In this document: piece by piece, positions 36,261 through 45,500 of the stretch | Layout of the letters: each line of letters begins with the position of its first letter | Position numbering within the stretch: the first letter of the stretch is position 1 | DNA from: an uncultured Clostridia bacterium | Lineage (GTDB): Bacteria > Bacillota > Clostridia > TANB77 > CAG-508 | DNA length: 64,000 nt | Assembly: GCA_934129895.1 (NCBI GenBank) | Contig: CAKOWY010000002.1 | Span: 131,991-195,990 of the forward strand | Direction of reading: 5' to 3' | Position numbers and translations under genes: made by a program | Notes under the pieces: model-generated | The model's database searches: none | What the model saw: only the letters and a program-made list of their open reading frames with translations | Told to the model about the DNA's origin: nothing

Positions 36261-38507
36261 GTGCTTAGTGGATTATTTAAAAATTGTTATGGAATGAAAG
36301 AATTTGAATTAAAACCTATAGATTTTACAAAATCAAATAAAGCAATATTATATGCACCAAATGGAGTAATGAAAACTTCATTTTCAACTGTCTTCTCTAA
36401 TATTTCTAAAGGGGTGCCAACAGTTGATAGGATATTTAAGAGTAATATTTCTGTATACAGTGTTAATTATTATTCAAGTATATATACAAACACTAATTTG
36501 TCAGTAACTGACAGAATATATGTTGTAAAGTCATTTGATGAAAATTTTGAATTATCTAAAGAGACTATAAGTACATTGTTGGCAGATGAGACAACTAGAA
36601 AAAAATATGATATATTAGTACAAGAATTTAAAAGCTATACAGACGAGTTTTTATCAAATTTTAATCTTTTATCAGGATTATCAAAAACAAAAATAGAAAG
36701 TTTTTTAAAAGATAAATTTGAATTGGAAGATAAAGCTGATTGGCCAGATATATTTTTAAAATTAAATGAACTTAATCAAGATAAGAACAGTGTGGAAGAA
36801 TTGAAAGATATAAAATATCTTGATGTAATAAATGATAAAACAATGGAAATTCTAACAGATGAAGATTTTGTAACAAAATTAGATGAATATTTAAAAGCAT
36901 TAGAAAAACTAATTGAAGATAATGAATTGCTATCTGAAAATTTTAATGATTATAATGCAGAAGAATTAAGTAAAAATCTAAAAAAACATAATTTATTTGA
37001 AAGCAAGCATAAAATTATATTGAAAGATGGTACAGAAATTACAACATTAAAAGAATGGGATAAAGAGGTAAAGAAGCAATTAGATAAAATCTATGCAAAT
37101 GATGAATTAGGTAAAAAATTTAAAAGTATTAAAGCAAAACTTAGCAAGAATGAGCAAACAAGAACATTAAAGAAAATAATTCAAGATAATAAAGAAATAA
37201 TAAAATATTTAGCAGACATAGAAAATCTTAAAGATTTGTTTATAGTAACTTATATAAATAATATGAATAGAAATTTTAATGAGTATTTTACTAAAGTTAA
37301 TTCATATACTGATAAAATAAAAAAATTATATGAAACGGCTGAGCAACAGGCGGAAAGATGGAAGAACATAGTTAATGAGTTTAATACAAGATTTAAAGTT
37401 CCTTTTGAAGTAAAAATAGAGAATAAGGCTAATTTCTTATTAAAAGATGAAGTTCCTAATCTATATTTTACATATACAAGATGTGAAGGAAGAGAAGATG
37501 AAGAAAAAGAGGATTATGGGAAAGATGAATTAATGAAATCTTTAAGTATGGGTGAAAAAAGAGCTATGTATTTATTGTATATTTTATTTGATATTGAAAT
37601 TATTAAAGAAAAAGCTACTAATGGGACAGGAAAATATTTAATAATTATTGATGACATTGCAGATTCTTTTGATTATAAGAATAAATATGCAATTATAGAA
37701 TACTTGTATGATATTTCGAGAATCAATAGTATAGATTTGTTAATACTTACACATAATTTTGATTTTTATAGAACTACTGTTAGTAGAATAGGAATACCAA
37801 GAAAAAATTGCTATATAGTTCAAAAAAATGATGATGAAATATTAGAAATGAAAGATTTTGGATATTTAAAAGATTATTTTTCAAATGTAATTGTTTCAGA
37901 AATAAAGGATGGAATTCTTGATACGGACGAAAAAAAGAAAAAATTAATTGCATCTATTCCATTTTATAGAAATCTTAGCCAATATATATTATTGCCACAG
38001 GAAGAGGAAAAACTTACTTGTTTATTACATATTAAGACTAATCCATTGAATATAGTTAATGTAAATCTTTCTGATATATGGAATATTATTTTAAATATTG
38101 TTAGCAATATGGGAAACTTTGATAATAGTTTTGATGAAAATTATGTTAATGCAATAAATAGAATTGCATTAGATATATATAATTCAACGAGTGATGAAGT
38201 GATATTGGAAAACAAAATTGTATTATCCATTGCAATAAGATTAGAAGCAGAAAAATTTCTCAAGTCTATATTAATTGGTAATAATGTTGATTTAACAACT
38301 TCAAATAATCAAACTAGAGATTGGAGTAATAAAGCTACGAACTATTTAAATGATGAGCAAAATCGAATAATAAATGAAGTTAATTTAATGACACCTGAAA
38401 GCATACATTTAAATAGTTTTATGTATGAACCAATTATTGATATGTCAAATTGGACTTTAAAACAATTATATAAAGAAGTATTATATTTAAATGGAAAAAT
38501 AGTATAA
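36261..38507 (+). CDS. Large ABC/SMC-like ATPase (PrrC/RloC-type head)
   Basis: 748 aa starting with GTG behind AGGAGGGA. The nucleotide-binding head is split. A Walker A variant YAPNGVMKTSFS (about residues 31-42) is at the N-terminus. The signature SLSMGEKRAMYLLYILF and Walker B LIIIDDIADSFD are found near residues 430-475, with ILTHNFDF as the H-loop. A helical coiled-coil region lies between. The layout resembles AAA_13 ATPases such as PrrC and RloC, which cleave tRNA anticodons in phage defence. The C-terminal 250 residues (with ESIHLNSFMYEP) may hold an effector, but I cannot identify nuclease residues. Confidence 0.65.
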   Translation: MLSGLFKNCYGMKEFELKPIDFTKSNKAILYAPNGVMKTSFSTVFSNISKGVPTVDRIFKSNISVYSVNYYSSIYTNTNLSVTDRIYVVKSFDENFELSKETISTLLADETTRKKYDILVQEFKSYTDEFLSNFNLLSGLSKTKIESFLKDKFELEDKADWPDIFLKLNELNQDKNSVEELKDIKYLDVINDKTMEILTDEDFVTKLDEYLKALEKLIEDNELLSENFNDYNAEELSKNLKKHNLFESKHKIILKDGTEITTLKEWDKEVKKQLDKIYANDELGKKFKSIKAKLSKNEQTRTLKKIIQDNKEIIKYLADIENLKDLFIVTYINNMNRNFNEYFTKVNSYTDKIKKLYETAEQQAERWKNIVNEFNTRFKVPFEVKIENKANFLLKDEVPNLYFTYTRCEGREDEEKEDYGKDELMKSLSMGEKRAMYLLYILFDIEIIKEKATNGTGKYLIIIDDIADSFDYKNKYAIIEYLYDISRINSIDLLILTHNFDFYRTTVSRIGIPRKNCYIVQKNDDEILEMKDFGYLKDYFSNVIVSEIKDGILDTDEKKKKLIASIPFYRNLSQYILLPQEEEKLTCLLHIKTNPLNIVNVNLSDIWNIILNIVSNMGNFDNSFDENYVNAINRIALDIYNSTSDEVILENKIVLSIAIRLEAEKFLKSILIGNNVDLTTSNNQTRDWSNKATNYLNDEQNRIINEVNLMTPESIHLNSFMYEPIIDMSNWTLKQLYKEVLYLNGKIV

Positions 38508-38536
38508 AGCATTGAACTTAATCAATGCTTTTTGTA
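38506..38536 (+). terminator. Terminator after slot A ATPase
   Basis: AAAGCATTGA pairs with TCAATGCTTTTTG around a short loop, directly at the stop codon. Confidence 0.85.
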
Positions 38537-38618
38537 TATATTTGTATGTATTTATTATAATTTTTGTATTAGCTGTAAGAATTGAAAAATAAGCACTTGG
38601 AGTAATGAGCATTTTATT

Positions 38619-38966
38619 TTATTGTTCACCTAAATCTTGCATAAACCTTAATAAATATCCGTCAGGGTCTTGAATTAAAAATTCTTTATTTCCTAATAAC
38701 TTCTCATCTTGTCTATACCAATTTTTTTCAACATCAAAAGTAATCTTGTAATTATTATTTTTTAAATTGTTATATATTTTATCAACATCTTCAACTTCTA
38801 ATTGAAAGTTGATTCCATTACCGAAAGGATATTTTAATTCTCCAACATTCCATTTGTCATTATCAGATAACTCCTGTAACATAAATTGAATATTACCTAA
38901 AGATATGAATGCAAATTTATCTTCTGGTCTATTATATTTTATTTCAAAGCTAGCAGTTTTATAAAA
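38619..38966 (-). pseudogene. 5'-truncated VOC/bleomycin-resistance-like protein
   Basis: The minus-strand frame is open through YNRPEDKFAFISLGNIQFML, then continues from an internal Met (87 aa) to GYLLRFMQDLGE. This is the vicinal-oxygen-chelate fold used in glyoxalase and bleomycin-binding proteins. The recognisable homology can be traced upstream to about FYKTASFE and then stops, inside the end of the pyrophosphatase-like gene. The first 20 or so residues of a normal VOC protein are therefore missing. It looks like a fusion scar from recombination rather than a functional gene. Confidence 0.65.
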
Positions 38967-39370
38967 ATTAAACTATTTTTTAAATTAGTTACAGATAACT
39001 CAGGAATATTTTCATTCCAATTTATATAATTATTAGGTCTTAAAATTGTACTTTTAAAATATTGTTCTTGAAAATCAGTCAAAACTTTAATTTCTTCATT
39101 GGTAAATGTTTTGTTTTTTGGAACGATAATTAATTTATCATCATTATCATTTGTTCTATGAATTATTGCAATACATTTTCCAGTAAAGGTTCCTAATGGT
39201 TCATAAATTCCTAAAACATAAGCATCTAATTCTTCACCATCACCACTTACTGTATTAGGGACATAACCATAATTTACTGGATAAATAAATCCATGCTTGG
39301 GATGTTTGTTACCCATAGGTCTATCTATTTTTATTTCTAAAGTTTTATTTAAATATTCTAGATTATTCAT
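38939..39370 (-). CDS. Inorganic pyrophosphatase-like protein
   Basis: 143 aa. The central motif HPKHGFIYPVNYGYVPNT and the metal-binding GDGEELDAYVLG are those of small soluble inorganic diphosphatase-like proteins. It would hydrolyse pyrophosphate or a related compound. The last residues (about LIFIKLLALK) read out of frame through the start of the VOC remnant, so its native C-terminus may have been replaced. The 2'-5' RNA ligase-like gene ends two bases upstream on the same strand, so the two probably share an mRNA. Confidence 0.75.
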   Translation of the reverse strand: MNNLEYLNKTLEIKIDRPMGNKHPKHGFIYPVNYGYVPNTVSGDGEELDAYVLGIYEPLGTFTGKCIAIIHRTNDNDDKLIIVPKNKTFTNEEIKVLTDFQEQYFKSTILRPNNYINWNENIPELSVTNLKNSLIFIKLLALK

Positions 39371-39372
39371 GC

Positions 39373-39876
39373 TTATTCTCCTAATTTTATATTTTTAATA
39401 ATAATAGATTCCTCATTCTTACCTATAAATTCAATAGAAACCTCATTAATAGTAGTTGTAAATTCATAATTGAAATTAGAAAAATCTTTTAAATTATCAG
39501 CTTGACCAAGTGTTATATGTGGAATGTATTTTATTGACTTTTTAAAATGAATTGGTATTATTTTTTCATATATATCATCGTGTAATCTTAATATTTCGTT
39601 ATTTCCCTTTATACAATTTAATAAAATATAGTTATCGTCGGATAAAGAAACGCCTTTAAAAGTGACTTCAAAAGGAGAATGATTTTTTAATAAGGCAGAT
39701 AATTTAGAAACTAAATCTTCATTACTTATTTTATCTTTAAAAGGAAAAGCAAGAGTTATATGTGGTGCTACTAAATTTGATAATCTATCGTATTTATTTC
39801 TAATTTTATTAATTGTTTTCATATTATCAAATTTAGGAAAAATTAATATATCTCGTTTACCAATATTATTATACAT
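39373..39876 (-). CDS. 2'-5' RNA ligase family (2H phosphoesterase) protein
   Basis: 167 aa. The two H-x-T motifs that define 2H phosphoesterases are visible as HITLAFPF and HITLGQAD. Members act on 2'-5' or cyclic phosphate bonds in RNA or small molecules. Location is cytoplasmic. It begins behind an AGGAGGT-type site and precedes the pyrophosphatase-like gene. Its place beside a PrrC/RloC-type ATPase invites the idea of RNA repair, but the genes are on opposite strands and families of this kind also occur alone. Confidence 0.8.
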   Translation of the reverse strand: MYNNIGKRDILIFPKFDNMKTINKIRNKYDRLSNLVAPHITLAFPFKDKISNEDLVSKLSALLKNHSPFEVTFKGVSLSDDNYILLNCIKGNNEILRLHDDIYEKIIPIHFKKSIKYIPHITLGQADNLKDFSNFNYEFTTTINEVSIEFIGKNEESIIIKNIKLGE

Positions 39877-39898
39877 TTACAGACCTCCTAATTATTTA

Positions 39899-41173
39899 CT
39901 AGTTATTATCTAACCACTTATCAAACTCATCATAAGTTTTCTTACCAGACTTTATATCATTAATAAATTCTTTAGCTTCTTTTTTCCATTTTTCGTAATT
40001 AGTTCTGTAGTATTCAATATCTGGATTCCTTTTTACTGCCATAGCTTTTTTTGCATATATTTGTCTGTATTTACCATATACAGGTTCTTCATTTTCTTTT
40101 CTTTTTTGGGATGTTTTAATTCCATATTCTTTACAAGTAATACCATCTGTATATTCACCATTGCAATATAAGGTAGTATTCTTATCAGAGAAAAAGTACT
40201 TTCCACAAACTTGGCATCTTTTTATATAATCAATATCATTTAATACTATATGATAAAGAATGATATAAAAATATGCAGATAAATTATTAGTTTTAAAATT
40301 ATATTTATTGCCAACTATTTTTTTACCATTAGGATCATTTTTGGTCATAGTGTTTATTAAAAATTTTTCATCAGATAAAGGATTAGAAATACCTTTTTGA
40401 ATTTCACCCAAAAGTTCATTCATAAACGCTTCATCTGTAAAAGAAAAATTTAAAGAATAATCACAAATATAATCTTCAGATATTTCTTTTAAGTCTTTAG
40501 TAATATTTTGAAAGATATAAAATCTTTGAGCATTACTTAATTTATTTAATCTTATTTCTCTATTATTATTAAAAATGTAATCAACGAAATTTCTAAATAA
40601 TAATTGTATTTTTATTAAAGAATCCTTTTCAGTTTCATAAAAAGATTCTGCACATTGTTTTAATAACTCTTTATTAGCAATATGAATAGGCTTGTTAGTA
40701 CCTATATTGATAATATTCTTGTCAAATCCTTTAAAAATTTTACTCAATTGTTCTTGAGGTATATTAGCTAAATATATAAAGAAAAATGTACAGAAGAATT
40801 TAAAGAAATCATCAAAATTATTAAAGTCTAAGTTTAAAAATTCTATTAAATTATCACCTAATGCCATTTTTCTATATTCATAATTTAATATTAAGTCTAA
40901 ATCTACTTTTTCTATATTGCGCATAAATAGTAGATTCTCCGGAATAGGTGGGACATTTTTATCAATTAATGAAAGAAACATTTCGTTAAAAGAATCATCT
41001 TTCCTTTTAACTTTAGTTTTTTTGTATAATTCATCTACAAGTTTTTCTTTATTTTCAGCAGATAAATTAACTTTACTTGTATCAAATATAACAGAAAAAA
41101 ATCTAGTTATTTCAACTGGATTATTTTTGTTATATAAATTTAATTCTATTGAGTATTCATTTGGATTTCGCAT
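39899..41173 (-). CDS. DUF6076-like protein with zinc-finger motif (element 2)
   Basis: 424 aa. This is a longer homologue of the 25691-26569 protein at the same backbone position, divergent from the excisionase. Helical for most of its length. The C-terminal third has CQVCGKYFFSDKNTTLYC and a following GITCKEYG, a probable zinc site, then a basic region. A regulatory or replication-linked role in the element is possible. The family label is tentative, and the equivalence of the two proteins rests on position, C-terminal cysteines and general composition. Confidence 0.55.
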   Translation of the reverse strand: MRNPNEYSIELNLYNKNNPVEITRFFSVIFDTSKVNLSAENKEKLVDELYKKTKVKRKDDSFNEMFLSLIDKNVPPIPENLLFMRNIEKVDLDLILNYEYRKMALGDNLIEFLNLDFNNFDDFFKFFCTFFFIYLANIPQEQLSKIFKGFDKNIINIGTNKPIHIANKELLKQCAESFYETEKDSLIKIQLLFRNFVDYIFNNNREIRLNKLSNAQRFYIFQNITKDLKEISEDYICDYSLNFSFTDEAFMNELLGEIQKGISNPLSDEKFLINTMTKNDPNGKKIVGNKYNFKTNNLSAYFYIILYHIVLNDIDYIKRCQVCGKYFFSDKNTTLYCNGEYTDGITCKEYGIKTSQKRKENEEPVYGKYRQIYAKKAMAVKRNPDIEYYRTNYEKWKKEAKEFINDIKSGKKTYDEFDKWLDNN

Positions 41174-41343
41174 TTTAATTCCTCCATGTTAACAGTAAAA
41201 CTAGGTTACGGTAGTGATTTTAATTGTTATCAATTCTCAAAAACTTTCATAAAAAATCTTGTACTTGTTAACTAAAATTAGTATAATTTAAATGTTAACA
41301 AAAGTCAATAGGTACCATTGAATAAAGAAAGGAGGATTCAATA

Positions 41344-41544
41344 TTGGACTTAAAAACAGTAGAAAGAACAACATTAACCATGAAAGAAGCAGCAGAATAT
41401 CTAGGAATTAGTTATTGGCTTGCTAATCAGTTAGTAAGAAGAAAACAAATACCTTGTTCAAAAATTGGAGGCAAGTTTTTGTTTAGAGTACAAGCATTAG
41501 ATGAATATTTAACTAAAAAAGAAAAAGATTCAATGGCTAATTAA
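41344..41544 (+). CDS. Excisionase-type helix-turn-helix protein (element 2)
   Basis: 66 aa starting with TTG, seven bases after AAAGGAGG. The helix-turn-helix TMKEAAEYLGISYWLANQLV and the wing IGGKFLFRVQALDEYL are nearly the same as in the element 1 excisionase. Presumed to control excision of element 2. The replisome organizer follows 23 bases later. Confidence 0.85.
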   Translation: MDLKTVERTTLTMKEAAEYLGISYWLANQLVRRKQIPCSKIGGKFLFRVQALDEYLTKKEKDSMAN

Positions 41545-41567
41545 CTGAAAGAAAGGTGAAAGGAGGT

Positions 41568-41984
41568 ATGGCAGAGGTATCATGGATTAAACTTAGTACA
41601 AATATTTTTTCAAACAGAAAAGTTGCATTATTACTGAATGAACGTGATGGGGATACGTACTTCAGAATATGGATACAATTGTTAACTATTGCAGGACAAT
41701 GCAATTCAAATGGAAAATTAATTATAGGGGAGAATAGTCCATTAAATGTGCAACAATTGTCGAAAATTTTAGGAAAATCCGCTAAAAAAGTTGGAGAAAT
41801 ATTAAATAAGTTTATAGATTTGAGGATGATAATTTTTGAAAATAACTGCTATGAAATAAGAAATTGGGGAAAGTATCAAAGTGCAGATAAATTAGAAGAA
41901 ATACGAAAAAATAATAGAGAACGACAAAGAAAATTTCGTGAAAAAAGTAAAATGCAAGCTAACGTTACAGAAATGTTAGAGTAA
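41568..41984 (+). CDS. Phage replisome organizer-like protein (element 2)
   Basis: 138 aa from the ATG at 41568. A GTG at 41556 is possible because AAAGGAGG lies only two bases before the ATG. It opens MAEVSWIKLSTNIFSNRKVALLL, and the GDTYFRIWIQLLTIAGQCN stretch matches its element 1 homologue, as does the basic tail. In element 1 the next gene is a DnaC-like loader. Here it is missing, so replication initiation by this protein is probably impaired or relies on a loader encoded elsewhere. Confidence 0.75.
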   Translation: MAEVSWIKLSTNIFSNRKVALLLNERDGDTYFRIWIQLLTIAGQCNSNGKLIIGENSPLNVQQLSKILGKSAKKVGEILNKFIDLRMIIFENNCYEIRNWGKYQSADKLEEIRKNNRERQRKFREKSKMQANVTEMLE

Positions 41985-42060
41985 CACTATAGATAAGAAA
42001 AAAGTAGATAAGATTTATTACTAACTGAAAGAAAAAAATTATAAGTTAAGTAATAAAAAA

Positions 42061-42091
42061 GCTAGTATAAGCCGTTAAACTAAATACTAAC
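42061..42091 (+). other. Scar of the deleted DnaC-like gene
   Basis: The sequence GCTAGTATAAGCCG and the following CTAAATACTAAC resemble the bases around the stop of the element 1 DnaC-like gene (28343-28374). Everything else of that gene is absent, so a deletion removed nearly all of it. Confidence 0.5.
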
Positions 42092-42170
42092 TTTAATCAA
42101 ATTTTATAATAATATTTTAATTCAAAATCTTAAAAAAGTAAAGAAAAAATTAATAGAAGGAGGAATTTAT

Positions 42171-42554
42171 ATGAGTGAGAAAACTAAAAAAGAGCCAATA
42201 ACATATTCAAGATATGGAGATTATTTAATACCGAATTTAATATTGGATAATGGAAAAGTTAGACCCAAAATTGGAAGATATGGAAGGCTAAGATTAAAAT
42301 TTTTAAAAGAAGAAATGAAACCAGTTTATATAAAAATGTTAATGGAAGATACACTAACAGATTACTTATTAGAAGTAGATGCTAGAGCAACAGATATGGA
42401 AAATATGTTGATAAATGAAATGAAAAAATACCAAAATATTGATGAAAAATTAAAAGAAAAAGCTCAAATGAAGTGGGTTGGAGCAATGAATATGATAGCA
42501 TATTCAGCAAGAGAAATGGTAATGGGAAAATGTATAAACACTTATAATATTTAA
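42171..42554 (+). CDS. tnpV: TnpV-type protein (element 2)
   Basis: 127 aa with the family features TYSRYGDYLIPNLIL, KIGRYGRLRLKFLKEE and LKEKAQMKWVGAMNMI, homologous to the 28438 gene. GAAGGAGGAATTT precedes the start. The function is unknown. It marks the boundary between replication and mobilization parts of this element type. Confidence 0.8.
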   Translation: MSEKTKKEPITYSRYGDYLIPNLILDNGKVRPKIGRYGRLRLKFLKEEMKPVYIKMLMEDTLTDYLLEVDARATDMENMLINEMKKYQNIDEKLKEKAQMKWVGAMNMIAYSAREMVMGKCINTYNI

Positions 42555-42555
42555 T

Positions 42556-42599
42556 AAAAGAAGTGCTTGAATTAATAAAAAAATTCAGGCACTTTTTTA
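42556..42599 (+). terminator. Terminator after tnpV
   Basis: AAGTGCTTGAATT pairs with AATTCAGGCACTTTTTT around an A-rich loop (one mismatch). Confidence 0.85.
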
Positions 42600-42718
42600 A
42601 AATAACCATATAATAAAATTGTGAAAAGAGAGTACATTTAGTGTCTAGCCAGCACTGAATTTGTATTCCCATACAAATTCTAATGTGGGATATCCCAAAC
42701 CCAATAAAGGAGAAAATA

Positions 42719-42886
42719 ATGAGATAAAAAGAAATAAAATTGAGAGTATATCTTAATTATGAAGAATGGAAGAGGTTAACTTTAAAAGCAGAAAAAGTTG
42801 GAAGTGTATAAAATTAAATTGTAAGAAGAGCACATTATCAGGGATATATAGAAGATGAAAAAAATTTTAAGAAAAACGGAAAATAA
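42719..42886 (+). pseudogene. Decayed MobC-like relaxosome accessory gene
   Basis: Behind AAAGGAGAAAAT the single frame from the ATG at 42719 encodes KEIKLRVYLNYEEWKRL, then TLKAEKVGSV, then IVRRAHYQGYIEDEKNF, which fits a small ribbon-helix-helix MobC protein. Three in-frame stops interrupt it (42725, and two near 42809-42817), yet the frame is maintained. In comparable elements a relaxase follows. Here only AT-rich sequence leads to the dam-like gene. Confidence 0.65.
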
Positions 42887-43022
42887 ATTGTAAAATCTTA
42901 TATTGAATATAAAGAAAAAATATTTCTTGCTGGAAGAAAAATAAAATTAGAGAGATTTCTGTAGATTTATTGAGAAAAAATAGTATTTGTGATATATTAT
43001 AATCGAATAATTGGAGGTAAGT

Positions 43023-43925
43023 ATGGAAGTAGTAAAACCCTTTGTAAAATGGGCAGGAGGAAAAGGAAGTTTAATACCACAATTAACGAACTTTTATCCT
43101 TACCAATTAAAAGGTGGAGTAGTAACCAAATATGTTGAGCCTTTCGTTGGTGGAGGGGCTGTTTTAATAAATATATTACAAAAATATGATGTTAAAGAAG
43201 CTTATGCTTTTGATATAAATATAGATCTAATAAATTGTTATAATGTAATAAAAACAAATGTTGAAGAACTTATAAAAGAATTAGAAATAAAGGAAGAAGA
43301 ATTTTTAGTTCTTACAGATGAAGAAAGACAAAAGTATTTTTATAGTGTAAGAAAAGAATATAATTCATATAGAATCGGTGAAAAAGAATTAAGCATTAAA
43401 AGAGCAGTAGAATTTATATTCTTAAATAGAACATGTTTTAATGGATTATATAGAGTTAATAAAAATGGAGAATTTAATGTACCTTGTGGTAAATATAAAA
43501 ACCCAACAATATGTGATTCTAAAAATTTAAGGAATTTATCATTTTTGATTAGAAATGTAGAATTCCAATATGGAGATTATAAAAAAAGTGAAAAATATGT
43601 AGATAGTAATACATTTGTGTATTTTGACCCGCCATATAGACCATTATCAATAACATCAGGATTTACATCGTATACAAAAGAAGATTTTAATGATGAAAAT
43701 CAAAAAGAATTAGCAAATTATTTTAAAGAATTAGATGAAAAAAAAGCTAAACTGATGTTATCTAATTCAAATCCTAAAAATACAAATAAAGAGGATAATT
43801 TCTTTGAAGAAATATATAAAGGATTTAATATAAATGAGATTTCAGCCAAAAGAATGATAAATGCAAATTGCAAAGGAAGAGGAGCAATTTCTGAATTATT
43901 GATAACAAACTATGAGGAGAATTGA
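43023..43925 (+). CDS. DNA adenine methyltransferase, Dam/M.DpnII-like
   Basis: 300 aa from the ATG at 43023. A TTG at 43011 lies within the TTGGAGG site itself. Motif I, FVKWAGGKGSLIPQL, is at residues 7-21. The catalytic D202-P-P-Y205 is in YFDPPYRPL. The order and spacing are those of D12-class N6-adenine methyltransferases acting on GATC. It is the first gene of a compact restriction-modification operon ending with a DpnII-type endonuclease. It would protect host GATC sites. The downstream gene starts three bases after its TGA. Confidence 0.9.
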   Translation: MEVVKPFVKWAGGKGSLIPQLTNFYPYQLKGGVVTKYVEPFVGGGAVLINILQKYDVKEAYAFDINIDLINCYNVIKTNVEELIKELEIKEEEFLVLTDEERQKYFYSVRKEYNSYRIGEKELSIKRAVEFIFLNRTCFNGLYRVNKNGEFNVPCGKYKNPTICDSKNLRNLSFLIRNVEFQYGDYKKSEKYVDSNTFVYFDPPYRPLSITSGFTSYTKEDFNDENQKELANYFKELDEKKAKLMLSNSNPKNTNKEDNFFEEIYKGFNINEISAKRMINANCKGRGAISELLITNYEEN

Positions 43926-43927
43926 TA

Positions 43928-44722
43928 ATGTATAATGGTGAAATTTATTTTGAGGATAAAAACTTTAAATTAATAAATGAAGATATATTTAAAGCTTTGA
44001 AAAATTTTCAAGAAAAATCATTCGATATGATATTTGCAGATCCACCATATTTTCTTTCAAACAATGGGATAACATGTAGTAGTGGAAAAATGGTATGTGT
44101 AAATAAAGGTGAATGGGACAAGCTATCAGATGTTGAATCAAAGCATTCTTTTAATAGAAAATGGATTAATGAATGTTATAGAGTTTTAAAAGATGATGGG
44201 ACTATTTGGATAAGTGGAACATTACACAATATATATTCAATAGGTATGGCATTAGAAGAGGAAGGATTCAAAATAATAAATAATATAACATGGCAAAAAA
44301 CTAATCCTCCACCTAATCTAGCCTGTAAAACATTTACACATTCTACAGAAACAATATTATGGGCAAGAAAAGATTTGCCAAAAATAAAATATAAATTTAA
44401 TTATGAACTAATGAAGAGCTTGAATAATAACAAACAAATGAAAGATGTTTGGACAACTTCTCTAACAAAACCATCTGAAAAGAAACAAGGAAAACATCCA
44501 ACACAAAAACCTTTAGAGATACTAGAGAGAATTATATTAGCATCCTCAACAGAAAATGATTTAATATTAGACCCTTTTTGTGGAAGTGGCACAACAGGTA
44601 TAGTAGCAAATAAATTAAATAGAAAATTTATAGGAATAGATAATTCGCAGGAATATTTAGACTTATCAATAAGGAGGTTTGAACAAATACATGAAGTTAG
44701 AAATAACAAGAAAAATGATTAA
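43928..44722 (+). CDS. Second DNA methyltransferase, DpnA-like
   Basis: 264 aa from the ATG at 43928, eight bases after GAGGAGA. The catalytic D38-P-P-Y41 comes first, and the AdoMet motif LDPFCGSGTTG follows at about residue 214, the beta-class order. In DpnII loci the companion enzyme DpnA has this order and methylates single-stranded as well as double-stranded GATC, guarding incoming transformed DNA. The gene position immediately after the Dam-like gene matches that locus. The 3' end overlaps the next gene by about 30 bases. Confidence 0.88.
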   Translation: MYNGEIYFEDKNFKLINEDIFKALKNFQEKSFDMIFADPPYFLSNNGITCSSGKMVCVNKGEWDKLSDVESKHSFNRKWINECYRVLKDDGTIWISGTLHNIYSIGMALEEEGFKIINNITWQKTNPPPNLACKTFTHSTETILWARKDLPKIKYKFNYELMKSLNNNKQMKDVWTTSLTKPSEKKQGKHPTQKPLEILERIILASSTENDLILDPFCGSGTTGIVANKLNRKFIGIDNSQEYLDLSIRRFEQIHEVRNNKKND

Positions 44723-45491
44723 TGATTTTTATAATTGCTTTGAAACAGGATATGATTTCGAATACTTTTTAAAGAAATTTTTAGAAGATTTAGGATTTAC
44801 AGATATAAAAGTAACAAAAAGAAGTGGAGATAATGGAATAGATTTACTTGCATACAAAAATTCTATAGATGATTTAGATATAGATCCTGAAAAATATATT
44901 ATTCAAGCAAAGAGATATAAAAATACAGTACCAGTAAAAGAAATTCGTGAATTTAAAGGAACAGCATCTTATGAGAAAAGAATATTTATTACTACAAGTG
45001 ATTTTACAAAAAGTGGAAAGAAAGAAGCTGCAAACGATAAATTAAGAAAAATAATTTTGATTAATGGTGAGTCAATATTAAAATATTATATGGAACATCC
45101 AGAAAAAGACTATATTTTTGAATGGAATCCAGTAGTGTCAAAAGAAAAAGTAAAAAATATAGTAGAAACAAATAGTGAAGAAAAAGTTGTGAAAAAAGCG
45201 ATATTCAAGGATAATTCAATATTAAGATTAATTAGCAGTAATGATATTAGAGCTAGAATATTACCTATTCCGGTAGAAATATTTGAAAAAATAAAATATT
45301 GCAAAGATTATAAAGTAGTAATCGACAAAGAGGAAAGAAATTTAAATATTAATAGTGAAAGAAGATATTTTGGAGGAGTTACAGAAATATACAAAAATAT
45401 TGGCTATATTGATTACAATGGAAAAAATAAGAAAAAATCATATTGGAAATTAGATCAAAAGAATGAAAAAATATATATAGAATTTGAATAG
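44691..45491 (+). CDS. Mrr-like restriction endonuclease
   Basis: About 266 aa from the ATG at 44691. A TTG at 44679 is too near the AAGGAGG. The Mrr_cat fold is visible near the N-terminus: FEYFLKKFLEDLGF, then GDNGIDLLAYK, then IIQAKRYK, giving the D...Q-x-K catalytic set of PD-(D/E)XK enzymes. The C-terminal half is beta-rich and may recognise DNA. It is inserted between the two methyltransferases and the DpnII gene, with overlaps or short gaps, so it is part of the operon. Mrr-type enzymes cut methylated DNA, so its coexistence with two methyltransferases is notable. Confidence 0.78.
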   Translation: MKLEITRKMINDFYNCFETGYDFEYFLKKFLEDLGFTDIKVTKRSGDNGIDLLAYKNSIDDLDIDPEKYIIQAKRYKNTVPVKEIREFKGTASYEKRIFITTSDFTKSGKKEAANDKLRKIILINGESILKYYMEHPEKDYIFEWNPVVSKEKVKNIVETNSEEKVVKKAIFKDNSILRLISSNDIRARILPIPVEIFEKIKYCKDYKVVIDKEERNLNINSERRYFGGVTEIYKNIGYIDYNGKNKKKSYWKLDQKNEKIYIEFE

Positions 45492-45500
45492 GAGATTTAT

